A DNA stretch of 13,607 nucleotides, from positions 1 to 13,607 of the forward strand of contig CAMDKT010000084.1 of assembly GCA_945900935.1 (NCBI GenBank). The letters are read 5' to 3'. The position numbers and the translations under genes are program-made. Positions 1 through 7,352 of this stretch are shown here, piece by piece. The notes under the pieces were generated by a model that did no database searches, had not been told where the DNA came from, and worked only from the letters and a program-made list of their open reading frames with translations. The stretch is from Candidatus Sulfopaludibacter sp. SbA3. Lineage in GTDB: Bacteria; Acidobacteriota; Terriglobia; Bryobacterales; Bryobacteraceae. How positions within the stretch are numbered: the stretch's first letter is position 1; each line of letters opens with the position of its first letter.

Positions 1-75
1 GATCGATTTGGTCAACTGGCAACAGGAGGAACCGGCTGATTTCGACGGAAGGCGGCAGCTTTCAATGGGTGGCAC

Positions 76-109
76 GAGCCGGATGAGTCGAGAGGCTCAA
101 GTCCGGATC
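76..109 (+). ncRNA. Group II intron domain V
   Basis: Domain V is the catalytic metal-binding hairpin of group II introns. Pairing by eye: lower stem 76-83 with 102-109 (GAGCCGGA against TCCGGATC), a two-base bulge A100-G101, an upper six-pair stem 84-89 with 94-99 including one T-G wobble, and a GAGA (GNRA) tetraloop at 90-93. The total of 34 nt matches the canonical length, and the AGC catalytic triad is at 77-79. One oddity: G78 faces A107, where the family normally has a G-U wobble. Confidence 0.88.
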
Positions 110-112
110 TGT

Positions 113-151
113 GAGAGGCTCGGGGTGCAACTCCCCGGGCCTACTCGGCAC
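113..151 (+). ncRNA. Group II intron domain VI with branch-point A and 3' splice site
   Basis: Domain VI carries the branch-point adenosine used for lariat formation. Bases 113-116 pair with 142 and 144-146, leaving A143 bulged. The helix continues 117-125 with 133-141 (GGCTCGGGG against CCCCGGGCC, one T-G wobble), closing a seven-base loop. A143 lies 8 nt upstream of the intron end at C151. This fixes the 3' splice site at 151/152 unless the true end is shifted by a base or two. Confidence 0.85.
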
Positions 152-509
152 GGATTGGGGGTTTCAAACGCTGATCGAGCGCGGGGGAGTGGACGTATTG
201 CAGCCGGATTTGACGCGTTGCGGAGGATTCACGGTGGCGCGGAAGGTGGTCCATATGGCGGAGCGGGCCAACCGTTTAGTGGTTCCGCATTCCTGGTCGA
301 GCGACCTGCTGACCGCGGCTTCGCTGCATTTGACGGCGTTTCAACGGCGCGCGGAATTTGTGGAGTTTAATACATCGCAGGGGCCGTTGAGCCGCATGCT
401 GGTGAAAGATCCGTTACGGATGGAAGATGGTTACTTACGAGTCCCGGAAGGACCGGGGTTGGGCGTGGAGGTGAATGATGCAGTTATCGAACAATACCGG
501 ATTGGTTAG
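152..509 (+). CDS. Mandelate racemase/dehydratase-like enolase superfamily protein, 3' exon (C-terminal part)
   Basis: This is the C-terminal third of an enolase superfamily (mandelate racemase / muconate lactonizing) enzyme, a cytoplasmic Mg-dependent enzyme acting on carboxylic acids, often a sugar-acid dehydratase. Residues diagnostic of the MR subgroup are visible: Asp in LQPDLTRCGG (codon 207-209), His in VPHSW (288-290) forming the His-Asp dyad, and Glu in VEFN (363-365). Homology-like sequence starts at DWGFQ, immediately after the intron end, and the reading frame is open to TAG at 507-509. The frame also stays open leftward through domain VI, but that translation is intron RNA, not protein. 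The N-terminal exon must lie left of the window, beyond the intron. The enzyme would be made only if the intron splices out. The 3' end overlaps the RraA-like gene by 35 nt. The substrate cannot be told. Confidence 0.82.
467..474 (+). promoter_or_regulatory. Ribosome binding site of the RraA-like gene, inside the preceding gene
   Basis: GGAGGTGA lies just before two consecutive ATG codons (475 and 478). The core GGAGG ends at 471, which gives 6 nt to the second ATG and 3 nt to the first, so translation more likely starts at 478. The site lies within the end of the upstream enolase superfamily gene, suggesting translational coupling. Confidence 0.6.
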
Positions 510-1171
510 CCAACCGTGGGATCTGGCGCTTTGCGAGTTTGCGGAGACGAATCTTTATACGGCGGTGGTCTCCGATTCCATGGATCAGTTGGGTGTGCGG
601 AATCAGGCGATGCGGGAGCATTTGCGTCCGCTGTATGCCGGCTGCAAAGTGGCGGGATGGGCGCGGACCATCGCCTGTTCGGATGTTTATCACATTCCGG
701 AAGACCCTTATGGAATCGAGATTGAAGCGGTGGATAGCCTGCTGCCGGGCGAGGTGGCGGTAGTGGGCACGCAGAGCTCGGTCCGCAACGCGCCTTGGGG
801 GGAACTGCTTTCCACGGCGGCGCGGGTGCGCGGAGCGCGGGGGGGCGATCGTCGACGGTCTGGTGCGCGATGTGCGGAAGATCGAGGAACTGGGGTTTCC
901 GGTGTTCGCGGCGGGGATCAAGCCGGTGGACTCAATGGGCCGGGGGATGGTGACGGCTTACAACGTGCCGGTGGAGTGCGGCGAGGTGCTGGTGCATCCC
1001 GGCGACTTCGTCTTTGCCGATTTCGACGGTGTGGTGGTGGTGCCGCAGGCCATTGTTAAAGAAGTGTTGGAACTGGCAGCGGATAAGGTGCGGCGGGAGA
1101 ACAGCTCGCGGGCCGAGTTAATGCAGGGCGCGTATTTGCGCGATGTTTTTGCGAAGTATGGGGTGCTGTAG
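475..1171 (+). pseudogene. RraA / HMG aldolase family protein with a +1-base frameshift
   Basis: RraA-family proteins include RNase E inhibitors and metal-dependent 4-hydroxy-4-methyl-2-oxoglutarate aldolases. In catabolic clusters they are often annotated as demethylmenaquinone methyltransferase-like. The first frame encodes the N-terminal half (TAVVSDSMDQLG, then NAPWGELLSTAARVRGARG) up to about 843. Family-like sequence then resumes in the next frame at 845 with AIVDGLVRD, the conserved substrate-binding Asp/Arg region, and runs to TAG at 1169-1171. The junction is a run of seven G (839-845). Six G would give one continuous protein of about 231 residues. As sequenced, the first frame reads nonsense to a stop at 1059. 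Causes could be a sequencing error, a real mutation, or slippage at the homopolymer. Translation probably starts at 478. The next gene begins 5 nt after the stop. Confidence 0.82.
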
Positions 1172-1176
1172 CTAAC

Positions 1177-2292
1177 ATGAAAATCCGGCAAATCGAAACC
1201 ATCCCCGTGATGGTGCCTATCATTCCGCAGTTCGTCATTCGCGGCAGTTTGGGCCAGCACACGGAATCGCCGTTCGTGATGCTGCGGGTTCACACGGATG
1301 AAGGAATCACGGGGCTGGGCGAGGTTTCCTGCACTCCGGTGTGGAGCGGAGAAGACTCGGTGACGGCGGTTCACGTGATCCGAAACTTTCTGGAGCCGGC
1401 GATTGTGGGGGAGGACCCGCGGGATATCGAGCGCCTGACGGTGAAGATGCGGCGGGCGGTGGCGGGGCATCCGTTCACCAAGTCCGGGATCGAGATTGCG
1501 CTGTGGGACATTTTGGGAAAGGCGGCGGGCCTTCCGGTATACCGGCTGCTGGGCGGCGCGGTGCGGGAGACGGTGCCGATCAAAATGTCCGTGTCGGGAA
1601 CGGACCCGGAGCGGGCGGCGGAGATTGCGAATTGGGCGATGAAGCGCGGGTTGAAAGCGCTGAAAGTGAAGGTTGGGATGGACCCGGCGGGCGACATTGC
1701 GCGGGTGAAGGCCGTTCGGGCTGCTATCGGGCCGGCGGTGCGGATGGGGATCGATGCCAACGGGGGATGGAGTCCGCGCGTCGCTATCCAGACAATTCGC
1801 ACGATGGCGGCGGAGTGTGGGATCTATTTCGCGGAACAGCCGGTGGCGCCGCTCGATATGCAATGGCTGGTGGATGTGCGGCGGAACGTTCCGGTGCCGG
1901 TGATGGCGGACGAGAGCTGCTATACGTTGCAGGACGCGATGGCGTTGGCGCGATCCGGGGCGGCGGACATCCTTTCGATATACGTTGGCAAGGGAGGCGG
2001 CATCGGTCCGGCGAGGAAGATGGCGGCGGTGGCGGAGGCGGCCGGGCTGACGTGTACGGTGGGCAGCAATCTGGAACTGGGCGTCGCCAGCGCCGCGATG
2101 ACGCATTTGGCAGTGGCGACGACGGGCATTGGGGCGGAGGAGTTTCCGTGCGATATTCTGGGTCCGCTCGCTTATGAGCATGACTTGCTGAAGCAGTCGA
2201 TTGAGTTTCGCGATGGCGCGGTAAGGGTGCCGGAGGGCGTAGGGCTGGGCGTGGAGTTGGATGAAGAGATGCTGGCGCGCTACCGGGTTTAG
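1177..2292 (+). CDS. Enolase superfamily enzyme, muconate lactonizing (KxK) subgroup
   Basis: Intact 371-residue enzyme of the usual family length. An N-terminal capping domain (about 1-120) precedes the TIM barrel. Catalytic and metal residues are visible: K163 and K165 (LKVKVG), metal ligands D193 (GIDANGG), E220 (YFAEQPV) and D245 (MADES), and the second catalytic lysine K272 (YVGKGGG). This is the MLE-subgroup pattern, seen in cycloisomerases, racemases, dipeptide epimerases and o-succinylbenzoate synthases, so it differs mechanistically from the His-Asp fragment upstream. It starts 5 nt after the RraA-like stop, most likely in the same transcript, with only a weak ribosome binding site, so it may be coupled. 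The context (RraA relative, second enolase enzyme, facing MFS carrier) suggests hydroxy- or sugar-acid metabolism. The substrate is unknown. Confidence 0.92.
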   Translation: MKIRQIETIPVMVPIIPQFVIRGSLGQHTESPFVMLRVHTDEGITGLGEVSCTPVWSGEDSVTAVHVIRNFLEPAIVGEDPRDIERLTVKMRRAVAGHPFTKSGIEIALWDILGKAAGLPVYRLLGGAVRETVPIKMSVSGTDPERAAEIANWAMKRGLKALKVKVGMDPAGDIARVKAVRAAIGPAVRMGIDANGGWSPRVAIQTIRTMAAECGIYFAEQPVAPLDMQWLVDVRRNVPVPVMADESCYTLQDAMALARSGAADILSIYVGKGGGIGPARKMAAVAEAAGLTCTVGSNLELGVASAAMTHLAVATTGIGAEEFPCDILGPLAYEHDLLKQSIEFRDGAVRVPEGVGLGVELDEEMLARYRV

Positions 2293-2297
2293 GCGTA

Positions 2298-3533
2298 TTA
2301 CCCCTCTCTGACGTTCGCCGCTTCCGCCGCCCGGTGATCCTTCTGAAAGTGACGCCCAATCGCATAAAGGACCAACCCGCCCGTGACCATATAGATTGCG
2401 CTTGTATAGGCCATCAGTTGCCCCACGCCAATCGTGTTCCGGGCCATTCCACCAAGAAAAGGCGCGAACCCGGAAATCGCCGCGCCCACGAAATTGAGCG
2501 CGCCCACGGTCGACGCCCGTTGGGAGGCTGGCACTACGTCGAAGGCCGACGGCGCTTGATTGGCTGTGATGAAGCCGGCGAAACAACCGAATGCGATGGC
2601 GGCTATCCGGGTCGCTTCCAGCGTGATTCCGGCACCGATCAAATATATGCAGGGACCGCCGCAGAGAAACGCCACGAGGATGATCCAGAACCGGGCCGAT
2701 CGCGTCCGCTTGTACATCTTGTCGGCCGCCATTCCGCCGATGAACAGGCCCGCCGCCGTGCCGATCTGCGGATAGACGCTCGCCTCGAATCCAGCCCGCG
2801 CCACGCCAATCGAGAACTTGTCGAACAGGAACGTCGGCAGCCATGTGTACACCAGATACAGTCCGAATGTCGCCACCGAAACGTAAGCCGTCACGATTCG
2901 TAGCGAGGGGATGCGGAACAAGGCGGTGAAGCTTTTGAACGTCGCGGGAACCGCCGTTGGACTCCCGTTGAAATGCGGCGGCACACTGGCCAAAAATCGC
3001 CATAGCGGGATGGCAAAGAGCAGTCCACACCCGCCGAGCAGCCAGAACGAAACCCGCCAGTGCAGAAGCTCGGCAATATAGCCGCTCAGGGATCCGCCCA
3101 CCGCGACGCCTACGAGTTGGCTGGTGGCGAAAAGCGCCACCGCCCGCGACCGCGTCTCCGGGCCATGGGCGTTGGCGATCAGCACGAAGGCGGCCGGCAT
3201 GAAGAACGATTCGCTAATCCCAAGCAAGGCCCGGCAGACCAGCAGGAATGTTCCATTGGGCGAGAAGCCCGACAGAATCGTGAACGTGCTCCACAACGCC
3301 AGGCTGCCCACCACAATTTTCGGCCGCGACCACCGGTCGCCAATAATTCCCGCGATCGGCGAGAAGGCGCCGTAGACCCATAAGAAGAGCGCGCCCGTAA
3401 GTCCCAACACCACATCGCTGAAGCCGAACTCTTTTTGCAGCGCAGGGAACAGCGTGTAGACAACTTGCCGGTCGGCGTGATTCAGGGCATAGGAAATCCA
3501 AAGAAATCCAATTAAAACCCACTCGGGCTTCAC
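2298..3533 (-). CDS. MFS transporter (anion/sugar-acid symporter-like)
   Basis: Inner-membrane carrier of 411 residues with many hydrophobic segments, consistent with a 12-helix MFS protein. Near the N-terminus it has NHADRQV, common in the anion:cation symporter / sugar-phosphate-like branch. The loop 2-3 signature GIIGDRWSRPKIV (about 62-74) is MFS motif A, and a degenerate copy, GGMAADKMYKR, begins the second half. The GTG at 3533 is chosen as start because it overlaps the DUF1501 stop by 4 nt (GTGA) and because the upstream in-frame extension is basic, unlike any MFS N-terminus, and lies inside the DUF1501 gene. It is the last gene of a four-gene operon, and its stop is 5 nt from the convergent enolase-family gene. 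A carboxylate or sugar-acid substrate would fit the neighbours, but this is inference. Confidence 0.88.
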   Translation of the reverse strand: MKPEWVLIGFLWISYALNHADRQVVYTLFPALQKEFGFSDVVLGLTGALFLWVYGAFSPIAGIIGDRWSRPKIVVGSLALWSTFTILSGFSPNGTFLLVCRALLGISESFFMPAAFVLIANAHGPETRSRAVALFATSQLVGVAVGGSLSGYIAELLHWRVSFWLLGGCGLLFAIPLWRFLASVPPHFNGSPTAVPATFKSFTALFRIPSLRIVTAYVSVATFGLYLVYTWLPTFLFDKFSIGVARAGFEASVYPQIGTAAGLFIGGMAADKMYKRTRSARFWIILVAFLCGGPCIYLIGAGITLEATRIAAIAFGCFAGFITANQAPSAFDVVPASQRASTVGALNFVGAAISGFAPFLGGMARNTIGVGQLMAYTSAIYMVTGGLVLYAIGRHFQKDHRAAEAANVREG

Positions 3534-4840
3534 GAAAGCTCTGCGATGGGCTCGCCGGTCGTGTCTTCGAGCGAGTTGGCAATCTTGATGGGGCGGCCGA
3601 TGGGCGTGTCGTATTCCTTGGTCCAATCGATCCCGAACGCCTTGTAAATGGTCGCGAAAACGTCGCCCATACTGATGGCGCGGCTGGTAATCCTGGCGCC
3701 CGTTTCGTCGCTTGAACCGACGACCCGCCCGCCCTTAATTCCACCGCCTCCGAGCGCCAGGGACCAGCACGTCGGCCAGTGATCGCGGCCGAGGTCGGGA
3801 TTCACGAACGGCGTACGGCCAAACTCCCCCATCGCCAGGACGACCGTGGATTCAAGCAGTCCGCGCGCTTCCAGATCGTCCAGCAGCGCCGGCAGCGTGC
3901 GATCCAACACCGGACACAATCGGTCGCGATGTCCTTCGTCGTTCTTCGCATGGGTATCCCACGAGTTACTGTGGAAGCCCGCCGCCGTCACAAAGCGCGT
4001 GCCCGATTCCACCAGCCGCCGCGCCAACAACGTGCTCTGCCCGAACGCATCCTTCCCGTAACGCTCCTTCAGCTTGTCCGGTTCCTTGGATAAATCAAAC
4101 GCGTTCTGAACCGCCGGATTCAACAGCATCTTCCATGCCTGCGCCGTAAAGCCGTCCATGTTCGCATGTTCCACGCCTTCATAGGCCGCGCGGTAATGAT
4201 TGTCCACGACTTTGAGAAAGGCCTTGCGGTTCTCCACGGCTGGCAACGACACCGACTTTGGCAAACTCAAATCCGGAACCTGAAATCCATCTTTGCTGGG
4301 GTCGGGAATCGCCATCGGATCCACCTCCGGACCAAGGAATCCGGAGCGGAAATACTCCTCGTACTGCCGGCTCTTTTCCCATTGCGGCACCAGGACGTGC
4401 GCGGGAACTCCATTGCGCGGGCCCATTTCTTTCGAAATTATCGAGCCCAGACTCGGGAAGTGCATCGCGGGATTCACTTCATGGCCGGTGATCGCATAGT
4501 GAGTGCCCTGCGGGTGATCCGAACCCATCGTGTGCATCGACCGCACAATGGACAGCTTGTCCATTCGCTTTGCCGTGTTCGGCAGCAACTCGGAAATCTG
4601 AATGCCGGGGACGTTCGTGGAGATCGGTTTGAATGCCGAATTTGGCTTCGGGTCCCACGTGTCCACTTGGCTCGGCCCGCCTTCCAGCCACAGCAGAATG
4701 CACGACTGTGCCTTCCCCTTCGCGGGCGTCGCGGCGGCGGCGCGCAGGAATTGGCTGAGATGAATGCCGAGGAAGCCGAGGGATCCGGCCTTCAGGAAAT
4801 CGCGGCGGCATGAGCCTTCTTGCATCGGTTTGACTCCCAT
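3530..4840 (-). CDS. DUF1501 protein, Tat-exported, alkaline phosphatase/sulfatase superfamily-like
   Basis: DUF1501 proteins belong to the alkaline phosphatase / sulfatase fold superfamily, and their substrates are unknown. About 436 residues. The N-terminus has a twin-arginine export signal, SCRRDFLKAG (R12, R13) followed by a hydrophobic stretch and AAAA, so it should be exported folded. Family motifs seen in order: LWLEGGPSQVDTWDPKP, HPQGTHYAITGH, SWDTHAKN, MGEFGRTP and LGRDHWP. Start choice: ATG at 4840 follows the upstream stop (4842-4844) by one base. ATG at 4825 has a better ribosome site (GGGAG, 8 nt away) and also leaves the Tat motif intact. Longer in-frame extensions overlap the upstream gene and are not needed. 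The pairing with a DUF1549/DUF1553 gene directly upstream is the usual one in Planctomycetota and Acidobacteriota. Confidence 0.9.
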   Translation of the reverse strand: MGVKPMQEGSCRRDFLKAGSLGFLGIHLSQFLRAAAATPAKGKAQSCILLWLEGGPSQVDTWDPKPNSAFKPISTNVPGIQISELLPNTAKRMDKLSIVRSMHTMGSDHPQGTHYAITGHEVNPAMHFPSLGSIISKEMGPRNGVPAHVLVPQWEKSRQYEEYFRSGFLGPEVDPMAIPDPSKDGFQVPDLSLPKSVSLPAVENRKAFLKVVDNHYRAAYEGVEHANMDGFTAQAWKMLLNPAVQNAFDLSKEPDKLKERYGKDAFGQSTLLARRLVESGTRFVTAAGFHSNSWDTHAKNDEGHRDRLCPVLDRTLPALLDDLEARGLLESTVVLAMGEFGRTPFVNPDLGRDHWPTCWSLALGGGGIKGGRVVGSSDETGARITSRAISMGDVFATIYKAFGIDWTKEYDTPIGRPIKIANSLEDTTGEPIAELS

Positions 4841-4841
4841 T

Positions 4842-7352
4842 CTAATGGTTCTCCGAAAACTCACGCGAGCAAAGCAGCGCCCAAACGAAGTCCCGAAGCG
4901 CCTCTTCCCGGTTTCCGTTGGATGCAATCAGGTCCCGGATCGCCTTCGATTCAGCCATCTCCGGGAACCGGGAGTACGCGGCGAGATAGAACTGTTCAAT
5001 CACCTCGTCATTCGTCCGGCCTTCGTTCCACAGCCGCCGCAGTATACCTTCCGGCGCGGCCAGTTTGTCCTGATACGCCGCGCCCGCCAGCATGTGAAGC
5101 GCTTCATTCAGATTCGCCTTGCCAGAACGCTCCGGTAACGTCAGCCGGTTGGGGCGTCCGTAGATATCGAGAAAGCGAGAGTAGAAAAGATCCGGCTGGC
5201 GGAGCGCGATCGCCCGGGTTCCCGCGGGAGCTTGTCCAGTTGCCTTCGGGGTATCGGCGACACCGGTGGTGAACGTCTCGGGCACTCCCGTCACTGTACC
5301 TATCGCATCCAGAATCACTTCGGCGTCCAGTGCCCGTGGCATGGCGTGCGAGTAATTCGTGCGATCATCCCGGTTTCCCTCCAGCGGCCGGCCAGTCAAC
5401 TGATAGGTGCGCGACGACACGATGGTGCGGATCAGATGGCGAAGGTCGTGGCCATGTTCCCGGAAATCGGCCGCGAGGCGGTCCAGCAGCTCCGGATGCG
5501 TGGACGGGTTCGTCGAGCGGAAGTCATCCACGGGGTCCACCAGGCCGCGCCCGAAGAAATTGCTCCACATCCGATTCACCGCCGCTTCGGCGAAGTATGG
5601 ATGTTTCACCATCCAATCGGCCAGCGCCTTCCGGGGATTCTCTCGATCCGAACCTTGCAACACGGTCCCGTCGAGCAGCGCCGGCTTCAATTCCGCCTTG
5701 GTTCGCGGATGAAACAGCTTGATGGACCCGTTGACATCGCCGTTCCCCATGGCCTCGTTCGTTGGATGGTCGAACACCACGTATTCCGCGCCTGTATCTC
5801 CCATCTTGGAAACGCGGCCGAAGAATGCGGCCAATCCCCAGAACTGATCCTGGCTCCAGGCTTCGTAAGGATGGTTATGGCACTGCGCGCAATCGAGCCG
5901 TCTGCCGAAGAACACCCTCATCTCTTCGGCCATCGTTTCGCCAGCGGGCCCGATCACGTCATAGGGAAGATAGTGCCGCGTGGGTCCGTCGTACCCTTGC
6001 GCGGCGATGCGCTCACGCGCCATCTGGTCGTAGGGTTTGTTCGACGCGATGCTGTCGCGAACCCATTCCGCGTACATCTGGCTCCATTTCACATTGATCC
6101 CGTTCGGGAAAACACCCACGCGGAATAGATCGTCGAAGCGGTAGGTCCAGTAATCGACAAACTCCGGCGTACTCATCAACGTCTCAATCAGATTGCCTCG
6201 CTTGGCGGGATCGTCGCTCGCCAGAAATTGCCGTGTCCGCTCCGGCGGAGGCAGCGTGCCAGTCAGATCCAGACAGATGCGCCGCAGGAACTCCTGATCG
6301 CTGGAAAGGGAAGATGGAGGAATGCGGAGCCGTCGCAGCTTGTCGAAAACAAACCCGTCAATGAAGTTGGAGCGCGGAGGATCCGAATAGGCGGCAAGTG
6401 GCGGACCGATCACGCCAACCGTTGCGCTCGCCGCCAAGCCAGCCGCGCGAACCAGGACGGAGGTTTCGCCCAGACGGCCCGCCTTGACGGTGCATCCGCT
6501 CACGGTCGCCACCGACTGATCGTTCACCGCGCAAAGCGCCTGCCCCGAGAAGTCTTCCGTCCGTCCGTCCGCGAAACGCGCGGTAATCAACAGGCGATGC
6601 TCTTGATTGCGCTCCAGCGTCACGACGCGGGGAAACACTTCGAGCGCGGTCACACGGTTCTCGCGGCCCTCTTCCGGACCATACGGCGCGCCCGCCGCCA
6701 CCCACTGCAAAATCGCCTGGTATTCCGCCGAGCCAATCGCGAATCGCCGGCCGCCTCCGTGCGCAATCGAACCCGTCGCCTTCTGAAGAATCAGACTCTT
6801 CGGCGGCTCCTTCCCATCGATTCGCGGAGTCCGGGGACCCTTTACTTCGGCGGTCAATACCTGGTAGCCGCCACCCTTGACGATCCACTCGTAGTCGTCC
6901 TTCGGAGTCCGCCCGCCCGGTGAAAGCTTAAATCCGCCACGCCCTTTCACGGTACCGTGGCAACCGGATCCATTGCAGCCTTTCTGCGTCAGGATGCCGC
7001 CGATGTCGCGGCTGAACTGAAACTCCCGCACTGCCTCAACGGCTTGGATGTGAAGCGTAGCCACCGCCGTGCGGCCCGCCGCGGCCGCCGTCGCGATGAC
7101 AGCGCCATTTGTTCTCGCCACCAGCCGGCCGCCGGGCTCCATCGCCGCCAAAACGGGATCGGAAAGCTTCCACACGGTCTCGCCCGTCAGGTCCCGTTCC
7201 CCGCCGTCGGCATACGTTCCGATCACCAGCAACTGCTGCGACGCGCCGCTTCCACGCAGACTGGCTTCCTTCGGTTCAACGCGGATCGAAACAGGCGGTG
7301 GGTCGGCCCCAAACGCCGCGACAGTAAGAAATATCGGCAGCATCCATTTCAT
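4842..7352 (-). CDS. Secreted DUF1549/DUF1553 protein with Ig-like domains and heme-binding motifs
   Basis: Secreted protein of 836 residues, function unknown for the family. Signal peptide about 1-16 (hydrophobic core, then AFGA|D). Order of parts: a bacterial Ig-like (Big_2-type) domain at about 20-105; a cytochrome-like segment with CNGSGCH (C126, C131, H132; CX4CH); a second Ig-like domain at about 234-315; DUF1549 at about 328-520, containing CAQCH (C488, C491, H492; CX2CH) followed by NHPYE; then DUF1553 to the C-terminus. The CXnCH sites suggest covalent heme in the periplasm, though none has been shown here. The ATG overlaps the previous stop by 4 nt (ATGA) and has GGAG 8 nt upstream. 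The DUF1501 gene follows after one base, so the two products probably act together. Confidence 0.92.
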   Translation of the reverse strand: MKWMLPIFLTVAAFGADPPPVSIRVEPKEASLRGSGASQQLLVIGTYADGGERDLTGETVWKLSDPVLAAMEPGGRLVARTNGAVIATAAAAGRTAVATLHIQAVEAVREFQFSRDIGGILTQKGCNGSGCHGTVKGRGGFKLSPGGRTPKDDYEWIVKGGGYQVLTAEVKGPRTPRIDGKEPPKSLILQKATGSIAHGGGRRFAIGSAEYQAILQWVAAGAPYGPEEGRENRVTALEVFPRVVTLERNQEHRLLITARFADGRTEDFSGQALCAVNDQSVATVSGCTVKAGRLGETSVLVRAAGLAASATVGVIGPPLAAYSDPPRSNFIDGFVFDKLRRLRIPPSSLSSDQEFLRRICLDLTGTLPPPERTRQFLASDDPAKRGNLIETLMSTPEFVDYWTYRFDDLFRVGVFPNGINVKWSQMYAEWVRDSIASNKPYDQMARERIAAQGYDGPTRHYLPYDVIGPAGETMAEEMRVFFGRRLDCAQCHNHPYEAWSQDQFWGLAAFFGRVSKMGDTGAEYVVFDHPTNEAMGNGDVNGSIKLFHPRTKAELKPALLDGTVLQGSDRENPRKALADWMVKHPYFAEAAVNRMWSNFFGRGLVDPVDDFRSTNPSTHPELLDRLAADFREHGHDLRHLIRTIVSSRTYQLTGRPLEGNRDDRTNYSHAMPRALDAEVILDAIGTVTGVPETFTTGVADTPKATGQAPAGTRAIALRQPDLFYSRFLDIYGRPNRLTLPERSGKANLNEALHMLAGAAYQDKLAAPEGILRRLWNEGRTNDEVIEQFYLAAYSRFPEMAESKAIRDLIASNGNREEALRDFVWALLCSREFSENH

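Larger units (their letters stand above)
1..151 (+). mobile_element. Group II intron, 3' end (partial; continues off the left edge)
   Basis: This is the 3' terminal part of a self-splicing group II intron. Seen directly: a 34-nt domain V hairpin (76-109), a 3-nt linker, a domain VI hairpin (113-146) with a bulged A at 143, and an intron end in AC at 151, fitting the AY consensus. Branch point to 3' end is 8 nt, as expected for the family. Bases 1-75 would be the 3' side of domain IV. I cannot recognise the end of a reverse transcriptase or maturase there: one frame stops at about 39, another inside domain V, so the intron-encoded protein, if present, lies mostly outside the window. The base right after 151 begins sequence coding for a mandelate racemase-family C-terminus, so the intron probably interrupts that gene. 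The subclass cannot be assigned from this fragment. Confidence 0.88.

Noticed and set aside
111..151. In-frame extension of the enolase-family frame leftward from 152
   Set aside because: These codons are the domain VI hairpin; the peptide has no family resemblance, so the open frame is coincidental.
8..370. 120-codon plus-strand open frame across the left edge
   Set aside because: It runs through the intron's domain V and VI and then reads the enolase-family exon in the wrong frame.
839..845. Programmed -1 ribosomal frameshifting in the RraA-like gene
   Set aside because: The required change is +1 (or removal of one G). A -1 slip on this run would not reach the second frame.
2293..2297. 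Bidirectional terminator between the convergent genes
   Set aside because: Only 5 nt separate the stops, and I see no hairpin with a T run at either gene end.
958..3030. 690-codon open frame on the minus strand
   Set aside because: It is antisense to the RraA-like and enolase-family genes and out of frame with the MFS gene. It is rich in Arg and His with no recognisable motif, a by-product of high-GC codon bias.
3534..3626. N-terminal extension of the MFS transporter by 31 codons
   Set aside because: The extension is basic and lies inside the DUF1501 gene. The GTG at 3533 gives a standard 4-nt overlap and a typical MFS N-terminus.
5232..6128. 298-codon plus-strand open frame
   Set aside because: It is antisense to the DUF1549/DUF1553 gene, whose motifs and signal peptide are clear; there are no motifs in the antisense frame.
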